From: an uncultured Eubacteriales bacterium
GTDB lineage: Bacteria; Bacillota; Clostridia; Christensenellales; UMGS416
DNA length: 32,567 bases
Assembly (NCBI GenBank): GCA_900542005.1
Contig: UQLW01000033.1
Coordinates: 1-32,567 of the forward strand
Direction: 5' to 3'
The position numbers and the translations under genes are program-made. The first letter of the stretch is position 1. Every line of letters begins with the position of its first letter. The notes under the pieces are model-generated. The model did not search any database and was not told the origin of the DNA. It worked only from the letters and a program-made list of their open reading frames with translations. This document shows positions 24,125-32,021 of the stretch, one piece after another.

Positions 24125-24791
24125 GGCGGCCTCCTTTGCGCTGTACAGGCACGAAATCGCCGTGCTCGTACTCCATATCGGTGTGCGCGGTACCGTGCTG
24201 AAGCCGTTCGCGCACCTCGCCGATCAGTTCAGCCGTAAGTACCGCCGTCAGGCCGGAGATCACCACGACGTCCATGGCTCCGCCGGTACCCAGGGCAATG
24301 GGGGTGCTGAGCCCCTGGGTCAGATTGATGACGCCTTGCGTGATATCGGCCAGCAGCACGCCCATGACGCCGCCGATCAAGGCCGCCCTGCGGGAACGCC
24401 CCATAAGGTAGGCCACAAGGCCGCAGGCCAGGCCATACAGCCAGTTGGGATCAAAGGGGATGGCCTCCGGCTCAGCCGGCATGGCGCGGCCGATCACCAT
24501 GACCACGATGGCGCCGGCCACAGCGGCAGCCAACGAACGCCAGCGTTCGCCTGCGCTGTCGGCCTTTACCACCAGCATGATGCACAGGGCGGCGGGCAGC
24601 ACGGCGCCGCCCAGGTTGATGGAAACCACCGGCCCCAGGGGGATGTCGGGAATCAGCCCGCCGATGAAAACGGCAGCCATGCCGGCCAGCGCCTGGCGGT
24701 CAGTCAGCCGCATGCGGTCCAGTACCCGCTGGCCGACGCCAAAGATGATGAGCAGCCCCAGCGCCAGCAGCAACGCGTATCCTATCGTCAT
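24108..24791 (-). CDS. DUF1614 integral membrane protein
   Basis: This 227-residue protein has about six or seven transmembrane helices and the DUF1614 pattern FIGGLIPDIPLG followed by INLGGAVLPAALCIMLV, with GGAMDVVVISGLTAVL near the end. A hydrophilic His/Glu/Lys-rich tail follows. Function is unknown. ATG 24791 follows AGGAGG at seven bases; an in-frame ATG at 24815 precedes the ribosome binding site. The 17-base overlap with spoIIP suggests that they act together, perhaps in engulfment, though this is only context. Confidence 0.82.
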   Translation of the reverse strand: MTIGYALLLALGLLIIFGVGQRVLDRMRLTDRQALAGMAAVFIGGLIPDIPLGPVVSINLGGAVLPAALCIMLVVKADSAGERWRSLAAAVAGAIVVMVIGRAMPAEPEAIPFDPNWLYGLACGLVAYLMGRSRRAALIGGVMGVLLADITQGVINLTQGLSTPIALGTGGAMDVVVISGLTAVLTAELIGEVRERLQHGTAHTDMEYEHGDFVPVQRKGGRHGQKK

Positions 24792-24906
24792 TTCATTGCC
24801 TCCTATCCAGATCAAAGCCTGATTATAGGGTGATCGATCGGCAGGGTTTTATGCGCGGCATGGCCATTTTGAAGACAGAGCCGCCCCTTTTACTCAGCGG
24901 GAGCGC

Positions 24907-24933
24907 AAAAAAAACCGCCGTGAGCGGCGGTTT
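24907..24933 (-). terminator. Terminator of the nrdR-pgeF unit
   Basis: On the minus strand, stem AAACCGCCG/CGGCGGTTT with loop CTCA is followed by a run of eight T. It lies 24 bases after the pgeF stop. Confidence 0.9.
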
Positions 24934-24956
24934 GGCTTCGGGCTATAGAGCGGCTT

Positions 24957-25766
24957 TTACACTAAATACATAATGGATGCCATAATGCCGGTATGGCCGT
25001 GCTCCCGGCGGTGGGAATAGAGCAGCTCATTTTGGCAGGCGGTGCACAGGCTGCTGGTCAGCACCTGCGATTCAGGTATGCCGCCCCGCAGCAGCTGCAG
25101 GCGGTTGCAGGCCTTCAGGTCGCCATAGAGCGAGTCGCCCCGGCGCTGCACCAGCCCTGCGCCCGGGAACCCTTCCTCCAGCAGCTGGGCCACGTCCGGG
25201 CCAATCTCGAAGCAGCAGGCGCCGATAGCCGGACCGATCAAGGCCCACATCCGTTCCGGCCGGCTGCCGTACCGTTGGACCATGGCCTGCAGGGTGCGGG
25301 CTGCGATAGATTGGACGGTGCCCTTCCAGCCGGCGTGGATCAGCCCCATGGCCCGGTGCTCCGGATCGGCCAGATAGACCGGCGTACAGTCGGCATGGTG
25401 GCGGATCAGCGTGAGGGCAGGATCGTCGCTGATCCAGGCGTCGCCCTCGCGGGAGACGGCGCCCGGCGCCAGGGAACGGCGGGCGTCGGCGGCGTCTGCC
25501 TCCAGTACCTCCGCGCCATGCACCTGGCGGGAAAGGCAGAAGCCCTCCAACGGGCGATCCAGGGCGCTGGCCAGGCGGCGGTAATTTTCCCGGACATTTG
25601 CCTCGGTGTCCTTGCGCTTAAAGGAAAGGTTCATGGTGGCAGCTTCGCCGGTCGTGACGCCGCCTACCCGGGTAGACAGCGCGCAGGCAAAGCCCAATGC
25701 AGCCATTTGAGGCGCGCTAAACAGCCCCACCCCCTGGGAGAGCCCGTAAACCAAGGGCTCACTCAT
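24957..25766 (-). CDS. pgeF: Peptidoglycan editing factor PgeF (YlmD/YfiH, laccase-domain)
   Basis: The 269-residue protein is of the DUF152 multi-copper-polyphenol-oxidase-like family. Zinc-site motifs RQVHGAEV, HHADCTPVYL, LIHAGWKGT and IGPAIGACCFEIG are intact. Members act as purine nucleoside phosphorylases and, in E. coli, correct mis-incorporated L-Ser in peptidoglycan precursors. ATG 25766 follows AAGGA at eight bases inside the end of nrdR; an ATG three codons earlier (25775) would be too close to that site. In Bacillus the orthologue ylmD follows ylmC after sigG. Confidence 0.93.
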   Translation of the reverse strand: MSEPLVYGLSQGVGLFSAPQMAALGFACALSTRVGGVTTGEAATMNLSFKRKDTEANVRENYRRLASALDRPLEGFCLSRQVHGAEVLEADAADARRSLAPGAVSREGDAWISDDPALTLIRHHADCTPVYLADPEHRAMGLIHAGWKGTVQSIAARTLQAMVQRYGSRPERMWALIGPAIGACCFEIGPDVAQLLEEGFPGAGLVQRRGDSLYGDLKACNRLQLLRGGIPESQVLTSSLCTACQNELLYSHRREHGHTGIMASIMYLV

Positions 25767-26226
25767 GGTCTTCATCCTTTTTCAGCAGCTGGGTCAGCTC
25801 GTTCATGAAGGTATTGATATCGCCGAATTGGCGGTATACCGAGGCAAAGCGTACATAGGCGACCTGATCGAGATCCTTAAGCCGGTCCATAATCATTTCC
25901 CCGATCTGGGTGGAGGTGATCTCCTGGTCCAGGCTGTTGAAAACCTTTTTCTCCACATCGGATACGATCTTATCCATATCCCGGGCTGCAATGGGCCGCT
26001 TTTCGCAGGCCTTAATCAGGCCGCGGCGGATCTTCTCCGTGCTGAAAGCCTCGCGGCGTCCGTCCTTTTTCACCACCAGGATCATCGGGTTCTCCATCTT
26101 TTCGTAGGTGGTGAACCGCTTGCCGCAGCTCATACACTCCCTGCGACGCCGGATTGCCCAGCCGTCCTCGGTGGGCCGGGAATCGACCACCTTGCTCTCC
26201 ATATGATTACAGAATACGCACCGCAT
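25759..26226 (-). CDS. nrdR: Transcriptional repressor NrdR
   Basis: NrdR represses ribonucleotide reductase genes in response to dATP/ATP. The 155-residue protein has a zinc ribbon (C3, C6, C31, C34), the intervening SRPTEDGWAIRRRREC characteristic of the family, and an ATP-cone domain starting at VVKKDGRREAFSTEKI. ATG 26226 follows GGAGG. Its stop overlaps pgeF by eight bases. Confidence 0.97.
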   Translation of the reverse strand: MRCVFCNHMESKVVDSRPTEDGWAIRRRRECMSCGKRFTTYEKMENPMILVVKKDGRREAFSTEKIRRGLIKACEKRPIAARDMDKIVSDVEKKVFNSLDQEITSTQIGEMIMDRLKDLDQVAYVRFASVYRQFGDINTFMNELTQLLKKDEDHE

Positions 26227-26271
26227 GGTTTACCGCCTCCAAGAGCTTTTTAGCATGTTTGCCATCAAATT

Positions 26272-26301
26272 ATTATAGCATCTTGACGGCCGATTTGTCC
26301 A
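26272..26301 (-). promoter_or_regulatory. Sigma-A type promoter of nrdR-pgeF
   Basis: On the minus strand TGGACA (26301-26296), an 18-base spacer and TATAAT (26277-26272) lie about 46 bases upstream of nrdR. Confidence 0.6.
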
Positions 26302-26312
26302 TGGCGGTTCGT

Positions 26313-26567
26313 TCACTCGGGATAGTCGTCCTGCGGACCGATATCGACCAGGATGACGTCCATCCCGATGAGCACAACCTGCTCCCAGGGGATGACCAGC
26401 TGGCTCTTTTCATTGCGCAGCAGGCTTTTGACGCTAAAGGGGCCGGGTACGGCCAAGGTCTTGATGTGGCCGTCGCTGGTGAACTCCATATCGGCGATGG
26501 TGCCAAGCCTGCGCCCATCCGCCACGTTGATGACATCCTTCTGGCGGATGCTGTTTCCGGTATTCAT
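26313..26567 (-). CDS. YlmC/YmxH-family PRC-barrel protein
   Basis: This 84-residue protein matches the small sporulation-associated YlmC/YmxH family: IRQKDVINVADGRRLGTI, then a PRC-barrel core and WEQVVLIGMDVILVDI. Function is unknown. ATG 26567 follows GAGGTGG. It is the gene after sigG, as in Bacillus, 49 bases downstream, so likely co-transcribed in the forespore. Confidence 0.9.
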   Translation of the reverse strand: MNTGNSIRQKDVINVADGRRLGTIADMEFTSDGHIKTLAVPGPFSVKSLLRNEKSQLVIPWEQVVLIGMDVILVDIGPQDDYPE

Positions 26568-26616
26568 TTTTTTCCACCTCCCCCTATACACTATGCGGGG
26601 CGGTAGGAAAGAAAAC

Positions 26617-27405
26617 CTATTTGTCGTCGAAAATCTGCTTGCGCATCTGCTTGAGGGCGCCCTTTTCCAGGCGGGAGACCTGCGCCTGAGAAATGCCGAT
26701 ATCCTCGGCCACCTCCATCTGGGTGCGCCCCTGGAAAAACCGCATATACAGGATATGCCGTTCACGGCCGGAGAGCTGCTCCATGGCCTGGCGCAGGGAG
26801 AGCGACTCCAGCCATTTGTCGTCGCTGACCCGCTCGTCGCTGACCTGGTCGCCCACATAGCAGGCGTCGCCGCCGGCGTCGTGGAAGAGGGGTTCAAAAA
26901 GGGAGACGGGATCCTGGATAGCGTCCATGGCAAAGACGATCTCCTCCCGGTTGACGCCCAGGTTCTGTGCGATTTCGGTGACAGTGGGCTCGCGGCCCTT
27001 TTCGTAGACCAGGCTGTCCCGGGCCTGCAGCGCCTTATAGGCCATGTCGCGCAGGGAGCGGGACACGCGGATGGTATTGTTATCCCGCAGGTAGCGGCGG
27101 ATCTCTCCAATAATCATGGGTACCGCATAGGTGGAGAAACGCACATTCTGGCCCACATCAAAGTTATCGATGGCCTTGATAAGCCCGATGCAGCCCACCT
27201 GGAAAAGATCATCGGGATTTTCCCCGCGGCTGCCGAAGCGCTGGATCACGCTGAGCACCAGGCGCAGGTTGCCCTGGATGAACTCCTCCCGGGCCGATTC
27301 GTCCCCGGCGTGAATGCGCTCAAAGAGCGCCATCATCTGTTTGTGGGTCAATACCGGCAGCTTGGATGTGTCCACTCCACAGATTTCCACCTTATTGCCT
27401 TGCAT
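26617..27405 (-). CDS. sigG: RNA polymerase sigma-G factor
   Basis: Sigma-G directs late forespore transcription. The 262-residue protein starts with NKVEICGVDTSKLPVL, the hallmark of sigma-G, followed by region 2 (NLRLVLSVIQRFGSRGEN, DDLFQVGCIGLIKAIDNFD, RFSTYAVPMIIGEIRRYLRD), region 3 and a region 4 helix-turn-helix (EVAEDIGISQAQVSRLEK). The size equals that of B. subtilis SigG (260). The ATG at 27405 follows GGAGG at ten bases; the frame runs open upstream to 27558 without conserved residues. No clear terminator separates it from ylmC. Confidence 0.97.
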   Translation of the reverse strand: MQGNKVEICGVDTSKLPVLTHKQMMALFERIHAGDESAREEFIQGNLRLVLSVIQRFGSRGENPDDLFQVGCIGLIKAIDNFDVGQNVRFSTYAVPMIIGEIRRYLRDNNTIRVSRSLRDMAYKALQARDSLVYEKGREPTVTEIAQNLGVNREEIVFAMDAIQDPVSLFEPLFHDAGGDACYVGDQVSDERVSDDKWLESLSLRQAMEQLSGRERHILYMRFFQGRTQMEVAEDIGISQAQVSRLEKGALKQMRKQIFDDK

Positions 27406-27550
27406 AGCTTGTTCGCCTCCCAATACTTCGCTTAAAAGCGCAGAGGATCGGCCGATCACTTCTTTCCAGCTGGGATGAGCGCTTACACAGCCAGTATGGC
27501 ACAGCGCAGGGTTTTTATACCGCTGCCATGGCATGTATAAGCAAGAAGCG

Positions 27551-27557
27551 TTCGACA
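27551..27557 (-). promoter_or_regulatory. Spo0A-box-like heptamer between sigE and sigG
   Basis: TTCGACA on the plus strand (TGTCGAA on the minus) exactly matches the Spo0A box, upstream of sigG and past the sigE terminator. A seven-base match can be chance, and no good sigma-A promoter is next to it. Confidence 0.3.
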
Positions 27558-27587
27558 AGTTATGGGCAGATTTAGGGGAAATTGTGT

Positions 27588-27614
27588 AAAAAAAGGGAGG
27601 CAGAGCCTCCCTTT
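27588..27614 (-). terminator. Terminator of the spoIIGA-sigE operon
   Basis: On the minus strand AAAGGGAGGC/GCCTCCCTTT with a three-base loop is followed by seven T. It lies 20 bases after the sigE stop and separates sigE from sigG transcription. Confidence 0.9.
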
Positions 27615-27633
27615 ATGCATGCGGTACGGCCGT

Positions 27634-28350
27634 CTAGGCCATGCGGCTGAGCTGGGATTTCAGCCGCAGAATAACCCGCTTTTCCAGCCGGGAAATGTAG
27701 GATTGCGAGATCCCCATCATATCGGCGACCTCCTTTTGCGTGCGCTCGTTTTCGCCATCCAGGCCGAAGCGCAGCTGCATGATCCGCTTCTCCCGCTGGG
27801 CCAGCGACTGCACGGCCTCCAGCAGGCAGGCCTTTTCCGCCTCGTCCTCGATGCTTTGGCCCACCATGTCGCCGTCGGTGCCCAGGATATCGGAAAGCAG
27901 CAGCTCATTGCCGTCCCAGTCCATGTTCAGCGGCTCGTCAAAGGAAACCTCGGCCCGCAGGCGCGAGACCCGGCGCAGATGCATGAGGATTTCGTTCTCG
28001 ATGCAGCGGGAGGCATAGGTGGCCAGCTTGATCTTTTTGTGCCGGTCAAAGGTATTGACGGCCTTAATGAGCCCGATGGTACCGATGGAAATCAGATCCT
28101 CCAGACCGACGCCGGTATTATCAAACTTCCGGGCGATGTAAACCACCAGGCGAAGATTGTGCTCGATCAGCAGGTCCCTGGCGGCCTTGTCCCCCCGGGC
28201 CATGGCTTCCACCGCCGCCCGCTCCTGGTCCGGAGGCAGCGGATGAGGCAGCGTGTCGCTGCCGCCGATATAGTCCAGCCTGCCCTGGCTCCTCCGCGTC
28301 CCCAGCCATCTCATCCATCGCGCATACAGCCTGCGCAGCCATCCCATCAT
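27634..28350 (-). CDS. sigE: RNA polymerase sigma-E factor precursor (pro-sigma-E)
   Basis: Sigma-E is the early mother-cell sigma factor, made as an inactive precursor. The 238-residue product has a basic amphipathic pro-sequence (about residues 1-27, MMGWLRRLYARWMRWLG) leading to YIGGSDTLPHPLPPDQE, which aligns with the pro-sigma-E processing region, then region 2 (HNLRLVVYIARKFDNTGV, EDLISIGTIGLIKAVNTFD) and region 4 (EVADMMGISQSYISRLEK). ATG 28350 follows GGAGG at eight bases; a second ATG is the next codon. The upstream spoIIGA frame overlaps it by 230 bases. Confidence 0.97.
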   Translation of the reverse strand: MMGWLRRLYARWMRWLGTRRSQGRLDYIGGSDTLPHPLPPDQERAAVEAMARGDKAARDLLIEHNLRLVVYIARKFDNTGVGLEDLISIGTIGLIKAVNTFDRHKKIKLATYASRCIENEILMHLRRVSRLRAEVSFDEPLNMDWDGNELLLSDILGTDGDMVGQSIEDEAEKACLLEAVQSLAQREKRIMQLRFGLDGENERTQKEVADMMGISQSYISRLEKRVILRLKSQLSRMA

Positions 28351-29143
28351 GAAAAACGCCTCCTTCCAGTGGGCCAAGGGGCGGGAGAATCCCATCGACC
28401 CCTTCGCCGGTTAGTCCGCCGTCCATCGCCGCATAGACCGGTGGAACGCGCTGCCAGCGGCCGCTAAGGCGCAGCTCCAGGGCCGCCAGGGGCAGCGCCG
28501 CCATAAGCCCGCCGCCATGCAGCGTACGGCAGGGGACAAGACGCACCCCCGGGGCAGGCTCCGCAGCCCTGAGAAGAGCGGCGCGCTCCCCAAAGATGCG
28601 GACCGCCGTGCCGGCCGACAGCAGGATGACAGGGCAGCCGCTGAGCGGCTCGGCCAGCCCGTTGCCGGTATCCACCCGGGCCCAAAAGCGGCAGCCCGCC
28701 GCGCGGCAGCAAACGGTGCGGCGGTAGGGGTGAAGCTGGCGCGGCACCAGCGTCCAGGCGGAGAGCAGCAGGGTAATCGTCAGCCCAGCCAGCGACGCGG
28801 CCCAGCCTGGCATGTGCGGGGCGCGCAGCTGCAGCATCAGCGCCAGGATCCCGCCGCCGGCCAGCAGCGCCACCCCCAGCAGCGTACCGGCCAGGGAAAC
28901 GAGGCGGCGGCGCGCAAGGGGCCAGCAGACCAGGGCCATCAGGGCTGGAAGCGCGGCCTTCATCACCCAGCCGCCCATCCAGGGCGGGCCGCACAGCGCC
29001 AAAAGCGCGCCGGCCGCGCCCAGGGCCGAGGCCAGCGCCCAGCGGCCCCAGGGGGCGGGATAGCCCCAGAGGCGGCCGGTTATGCGCAGAAGCGCGCCGT
29101 CCACCAGAAAGTTCAGGATCAGCACCCATTCTCCATAGACCAT
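28121..29143 (-). CDS. spoIIGA: Sporulation sigma-E processing protease SpoIIGA, with out-of-frame overlap into sigE
   Basis: SpoIIGA is a membrane aspartic protease that cleaves pro-sigma-E. The N-terminal half (residues 1-135) has about five hydrophobic helices beginning VYGEWVLILNFLVDGALL. The C-terminal half carries the catalytic motif VDTGNGLAEPLSGCPV, with the predicted catalytic aspartate at 158. The frame gives 340 residues, but residues from about 265 on are read from within sigE in another frame and are Gly/Ala/Arg-rich noise-like sequence. Domain homology ends near VDGILPPLGPLEGG. Either the overlap is real or a base is missing near 28352-28356. Start ATG 29143 has only a weak AGGGG upstream. 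Confidence 0.85.
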   Translation of the reverse strand: MVYGEWVLILNFLVDGALLRITGRLWGYPAPWGRWALASALGAAGALLALCGPPWMGGWVMKAALPALMALVCWPLARRRLVSLAGTLLGVALLAGGGILALMLQLRAPHMPGWAASLAGLTITLLLSAWTLVPRQLHPYRRTVCCRAAGCRFWARVDTGNGLAEPLSGCPVILLSAGTAVRIFGERAALLRAAEPAPGVRLVPCRTLHGGGLMAALPLAALELRLSGRWQRVPPVYAAMDGGLTGEGVDGILPPLGPLEGGVFHDGMAAQAVCAMDEMAGDAEEPGQAGLYRRQRHAASSAASGPGAGGGGSHGPGGQGRQGPADRAQSSPGGLHRPEV

Positions 29144-29168
29144 GGCCTGCGCCCCTTTCCTTTCGTTC

Positions 29169-29202
29169 AGTGTAGCATATGCATCCGTGAAGCTTTGTCG
29201 AA
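29169..29202 (-). promoter_or_regulatory. Spo0A-dependent spoIIG-type promoter
   Basis: On the minus strand TTCGACA (29202-29196; TGTCGAA on plus) is an exact Spo0A box occupying the -35 place, and TACACT (29174-29169) follows after 21 bases. The B. subtilis spoIIG promoter is known for a Spo0A box at a -35 separated by 22 bases from its -10. The site is 26 bases upstream of spoIIGA. Confidence 0.65.
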
Positions 29203-29302
29203 CGGCGGGGGCCGATTAGCGCGAAAACCCGAGGGGGACAAGGGGCGGCCCTCGCCGCCTGAAAGACCGGCGGAAAAGGCGGCCAGCCCGGCGGCAACGT
29301 CC

Positions 29303-29331
29303 TTGACAAGGCCCGGGGTTTCGCCCATAAT
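29303..29331 (+). promoter_or_regulatory. Sigma-A type promoter of the DUF512-der-plsY operon
   Basis: A perfect TTGACA (29303-29308), 17-base spacer and CATAAT (29326-29331) lie 42 bases upstream of the DUF512 start. Confidence 0.75.
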
Positions 29332-29373
29332 AGAATAGCGCTTATAGACCAATGCGCGGAGAAGGGGTGTTTC

Positions 29374-30690
29374 ATGAAATCCATTGGCATTCAGGTGGCG
29401 GCGGGCAGCCCTGCCTGGAGGGCGGGCCTGCGAAGCGGTATGCGCCTTTTGACCATGAACGGCGAGCCTGTGCTGGACTTTATTGATTACGAATACTTCT
29501 CCGCGCAGCGCAGGATCCGCTGCCGCATGGAGGGCGACGAGCGGGAATACCTGATCCGCAAGCAGGCATATGAGCCGCTGGGTATGGAGCTGGAGACCGA
29601 GCTGTATCCGCCGGAGCGGCGCTGCGCCAACCGGTGCATTTTTTGCTTTGAGGATCAGCTGCCGCCAGGGGTGCGCGATTCGCTGCACGCCAAGGATGAC
29701 GATTGGCGATACAGCCTGCTCTTTGGCAATTATGTCACGCTGACCAACATGAAGGAGGCAGATTTCGCCCGTCTGATCGCCCGGCGGGTCAGCCCGATCT
29801 ATGTGTCCGTCCATGCGACGGACCCCGAGGTTCGGGTCGATATGATGGCCAACCCCCGGGCGGGCGCGATCATGGAGCAGCTGACCCGGCTGAAGGAGGG
29901 CGGCATCGCCTTCCATGCCCAGGTGGTGCTGTGCCCGGGGATAAACGACGGCGACGTACTGGAGCGCACGATCCATGACCTCTGGAGCCTGTATCCGGCC
30001 GCCCAGTCGGTGGCGGTCGTGCCCCTGGGGATGACGCATTTCCGGCAGGGCCTGCGGAAGCTGACGCCGGTGGACGCTGCGTGCGCCTGCCGGGTGATCC
30101 GTCAGGTGGAGGCCTTCTCCCGATGGACGCGGCAGGCCTATGGCCTTGATTTTGCCTACGCCTCCGACGAGATGTACCAGATCGCCCATATGGATTGGCC
30201 GCGGTATGATGCAGGCGGGCATCAGCCGCAGATCGCTAACGGGGTGGGCCTGTTTCACGACCTGCTGGCAGATTTTGACGCGGCGCTGGCGGATGCGCCT
30301 GCCAGGCTGGCCATCCCCAGGCAGATCACCCTGGCCACCGGCTATTCGGCCTATGAGACGCTGAAGGATATGATGGCGCGCCTCAGCGCCCACACAAAGG
30401 GCTTTTCTGCCCGCGTAGTGCGGATCCGCAACGACTTTTTTGGTGATACCATCACCGTGGCGGGTCTTTTGACCGGAGGCGATCTGGCCCGGCAGCTGGA
30501 GGGCCTTCCCCTGGGCGACGCGCTGCTGATCCCAGGCAGCAGCCTGAAGGATGGCGACACGCTTTTTTTGGATGACACAACCCTGGAGCAGCTGGCCCAA
30601 CGGCTGCACGTTCCGGTGATTCCAGTGCCGGACGACGGCTACCGGCTGGTGGAGCTGGCCCTGGGGATAAAGGAGGAAGCATGGGAATAA
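29374..30690 (+). CDS. PDZ/radical SAM protein of the DUF512 family
   Basis: This 438-residue protein has an N-terminal PDZ-like domain (IQVAAGSPAWRAGLRSGMRL), a radical SAM centre with the [4Fe-4S] motif CANRCIFC, followed by FEDQLPPGVRDSLHAKDDDW and GNYVTLTNM, and a C-terminal DUF512 domain. The family is widespread in Clostridia and often next to der, but its reaction is unknown. ATG 29374 follows GAAGGGG. The stop overlaps the der start by ten bases, indicating coupling. Confidence 0.93.
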   Translation: MKSIGIQVAAGSPAWRAGLRSGMRLLTMNGEPVLDFIDYEYFSAQRRIRCRMEGDEREYLIRKQAYEPLGMELETELYPPERRCANRCIFCFEDQLPPGVRDSLHAKDDDWRYSLLFGNYVTLTNMKEADFARLIARRVSPIYVSVHATDPEVRVDMMANPRAGAIMEQLTRLKEGGIAFHAQVVLCPGINDGDVLERTIHDLWSLYPAAQSVAVVPLGMTHFRQGLRKLTPVDAACACRVIRQVEAFSRWTRQAYGLDFAYASDEMYQIAHMDWPRYDAGGHQPQIANGVGLFHDLLADFDAALADAPARLAIPRQITLATGYSAYETLKDMMARLSAHTKGFSARVVRIRNDFFGDTITVAGLLTGGDLARQLEGLPLGDALLIPGSSLKDGDTLFLDDTTLEQLAQRLHVPVIPVPDDGYRLVELALGIKEEAWE

Positions 30691-32021
30691 AACCCATTGT
30701 GGCCATCGTGGGCCGGCCCAATGTGGGCAAATCCACGCTGTTTAACCGCCTGGTGGGCAGGCGCATCTCGATCGTGGAGGATACGCCCGGCGTCACGCGG
30801 GACCGTATCTATGCTGATGTGCGCTGGCTGGATCATGCCTTTACGCTGATCGATACGGGCGGGCTGGAGCTGTTCAGCGAGGATTCGCTCTATACCCACA
30901 TGCGCCAGCAGGCGCAGCTGGCCGCCGAGTCGGCCGACGTGATCCTTTTTCTGCTGGATGGGCAGCAGGGCCTGACGGCGGAGGATTATGACGTGGCCGA
31001 CTACCTGCGCCGCTGCAAAAAGCCGCTGGTGCTGGGCGTCAACAAGGTGGATAACAGCCGCATGGACGAGCAGGTCAAATACGACTACTACTGCCTGGGG
31101 CTGGGCGAGCCCCATACCATATCAGCGGTGCAGGGCCTGGGGCTGGGCGATATGCTGGACGAGCTTGTCTCGTACTTCCCCCAGGAGGACGAGCCGGAGG
31201 CCGTGGACGAGGAGGCTATCCAGATCGCCGTGGTGGGCAAGCCCAACGCCGGCAAATCGTCGCTGGTCAACGCCATCCTGCGGGAGGACCGGGTCATCGT
31301 ATCCAACATCCCCGGCACCACCCGGGACGCCATTGATACGCCCTTTGAGCAGGGGGGACGCCGGTATAACCTGATCGATACCGCCGGCATGCGCAAAAAG
31401 GGCAAGATCGAACTGGATACGCTGGAGCGCTATTCGGTGATCCGTTCCCTGGCGGCGGTGCGTCGGGCCGACGTATGCCTCATGATGATTGACGGCGACC
31501 AGGGCGTCACCGAGCAGGACGCTAAGATCGCCGGATTTATCGACGCCGAGGGCAAGCCGGCGGTGGTCCTTGTGAATAAATGGGATCTGGTGGAAAAGGA
31601 CGATAAGACCACCGAGCGATTCACCCAGCGTATCTATGAGACGCTTTCCTTCATGACCTATGCCCCGGTGCTGTTCGTCTCCTGCAAGACGGGCCAGCGG
31701 CTGAACCGGGTGCTCCCCCTGGTGGAGGAGGTATACGCCAAATCGCGCTTCCGCACCACCACCGGCGTGCTGAACGATGTGATCAACGACGCGGTGGCGG
31801 CCATGTCCCCGCCCTCGGACAAGGGGCGGCCGGTCAAAATCTACTATGCCACCCAGGCCAAGGAGGTACCGCCTACCTTTGTGCTGTTTATGAACTATCC
31901 GGATGGCATGCATTACAGCTACCGGCGCTATCTGGAGAACCACCTGCGTAAAACCTTTGACCTAAAGGGGACGCCCATCCGGCTGATCCTGCGGGGCAGG
32001 GATGAGGAGGACCCGGCATGA
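30681..32021 (+). CDS. der: Ribosome biogenesis GTPase Der (EngA)
   Basis: Der is a two-GTPase-domain protein needed for maturation of the 50S subunit. The 446-residue product has the first P-loop GRPNVGKST with DTGG and NKVD, an acidic linker (EDEPEAVDEE), the second P-loop GKPNAGKSS with DTAG and NKWD, and a C-terminal KH-like domain. ATG 30681 follows AAGGAGG. It shares ATGA with plsY. Confidence 0.97.
   Translation: MGIKPIVAIVGRPNVGKSTLFNRLVGRRISIVEDTPGVTRDRIYADVRWLDHAFTLIDTGGLELFSEDSLYTHMRQQAQLAAESADVILFLLDGQQGLTAEDYDVADYLRRCKKPLVLGVNKVDNSRMDEQVKYDYYCLGLGEPHTISAVQGLGLGDMLDELVSYFPQEDEPEAVDEEAIQIAVVGKPNAGKSSLVNAILREDRVIVSNIPGTTRDAIDTPFEQGGRRYNLIDTAGMRKKGKIELDTLERYSVIRSLAAVRRADVCLMMIDGDQGVTEQDAKIAGFIDAEGKPAVVLVNKWDLVEKDDKTTERFTQRIYETLSFMTYAPVLFVSCKTGQRLNRVLPLVEEVYAKSRFRTTTGVLNDVINDAVAAMSPPSDKGRPVKIYYATQAKEVPPTFVLFMNYPDGMHYSYRRYLENHLRKTFDLKGTPIRLILRGRDEEDPA

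Noticed and set aside
29167..30609. 480-codon open frame on the minus strand
   Set aside because: It is antisense to the DUF512 gene, which has clear radical SAM motifs. Its His/Gln/Arg-rich composition is that of a shadow frame in GC-rich DNA and no ribosome site precedes it.
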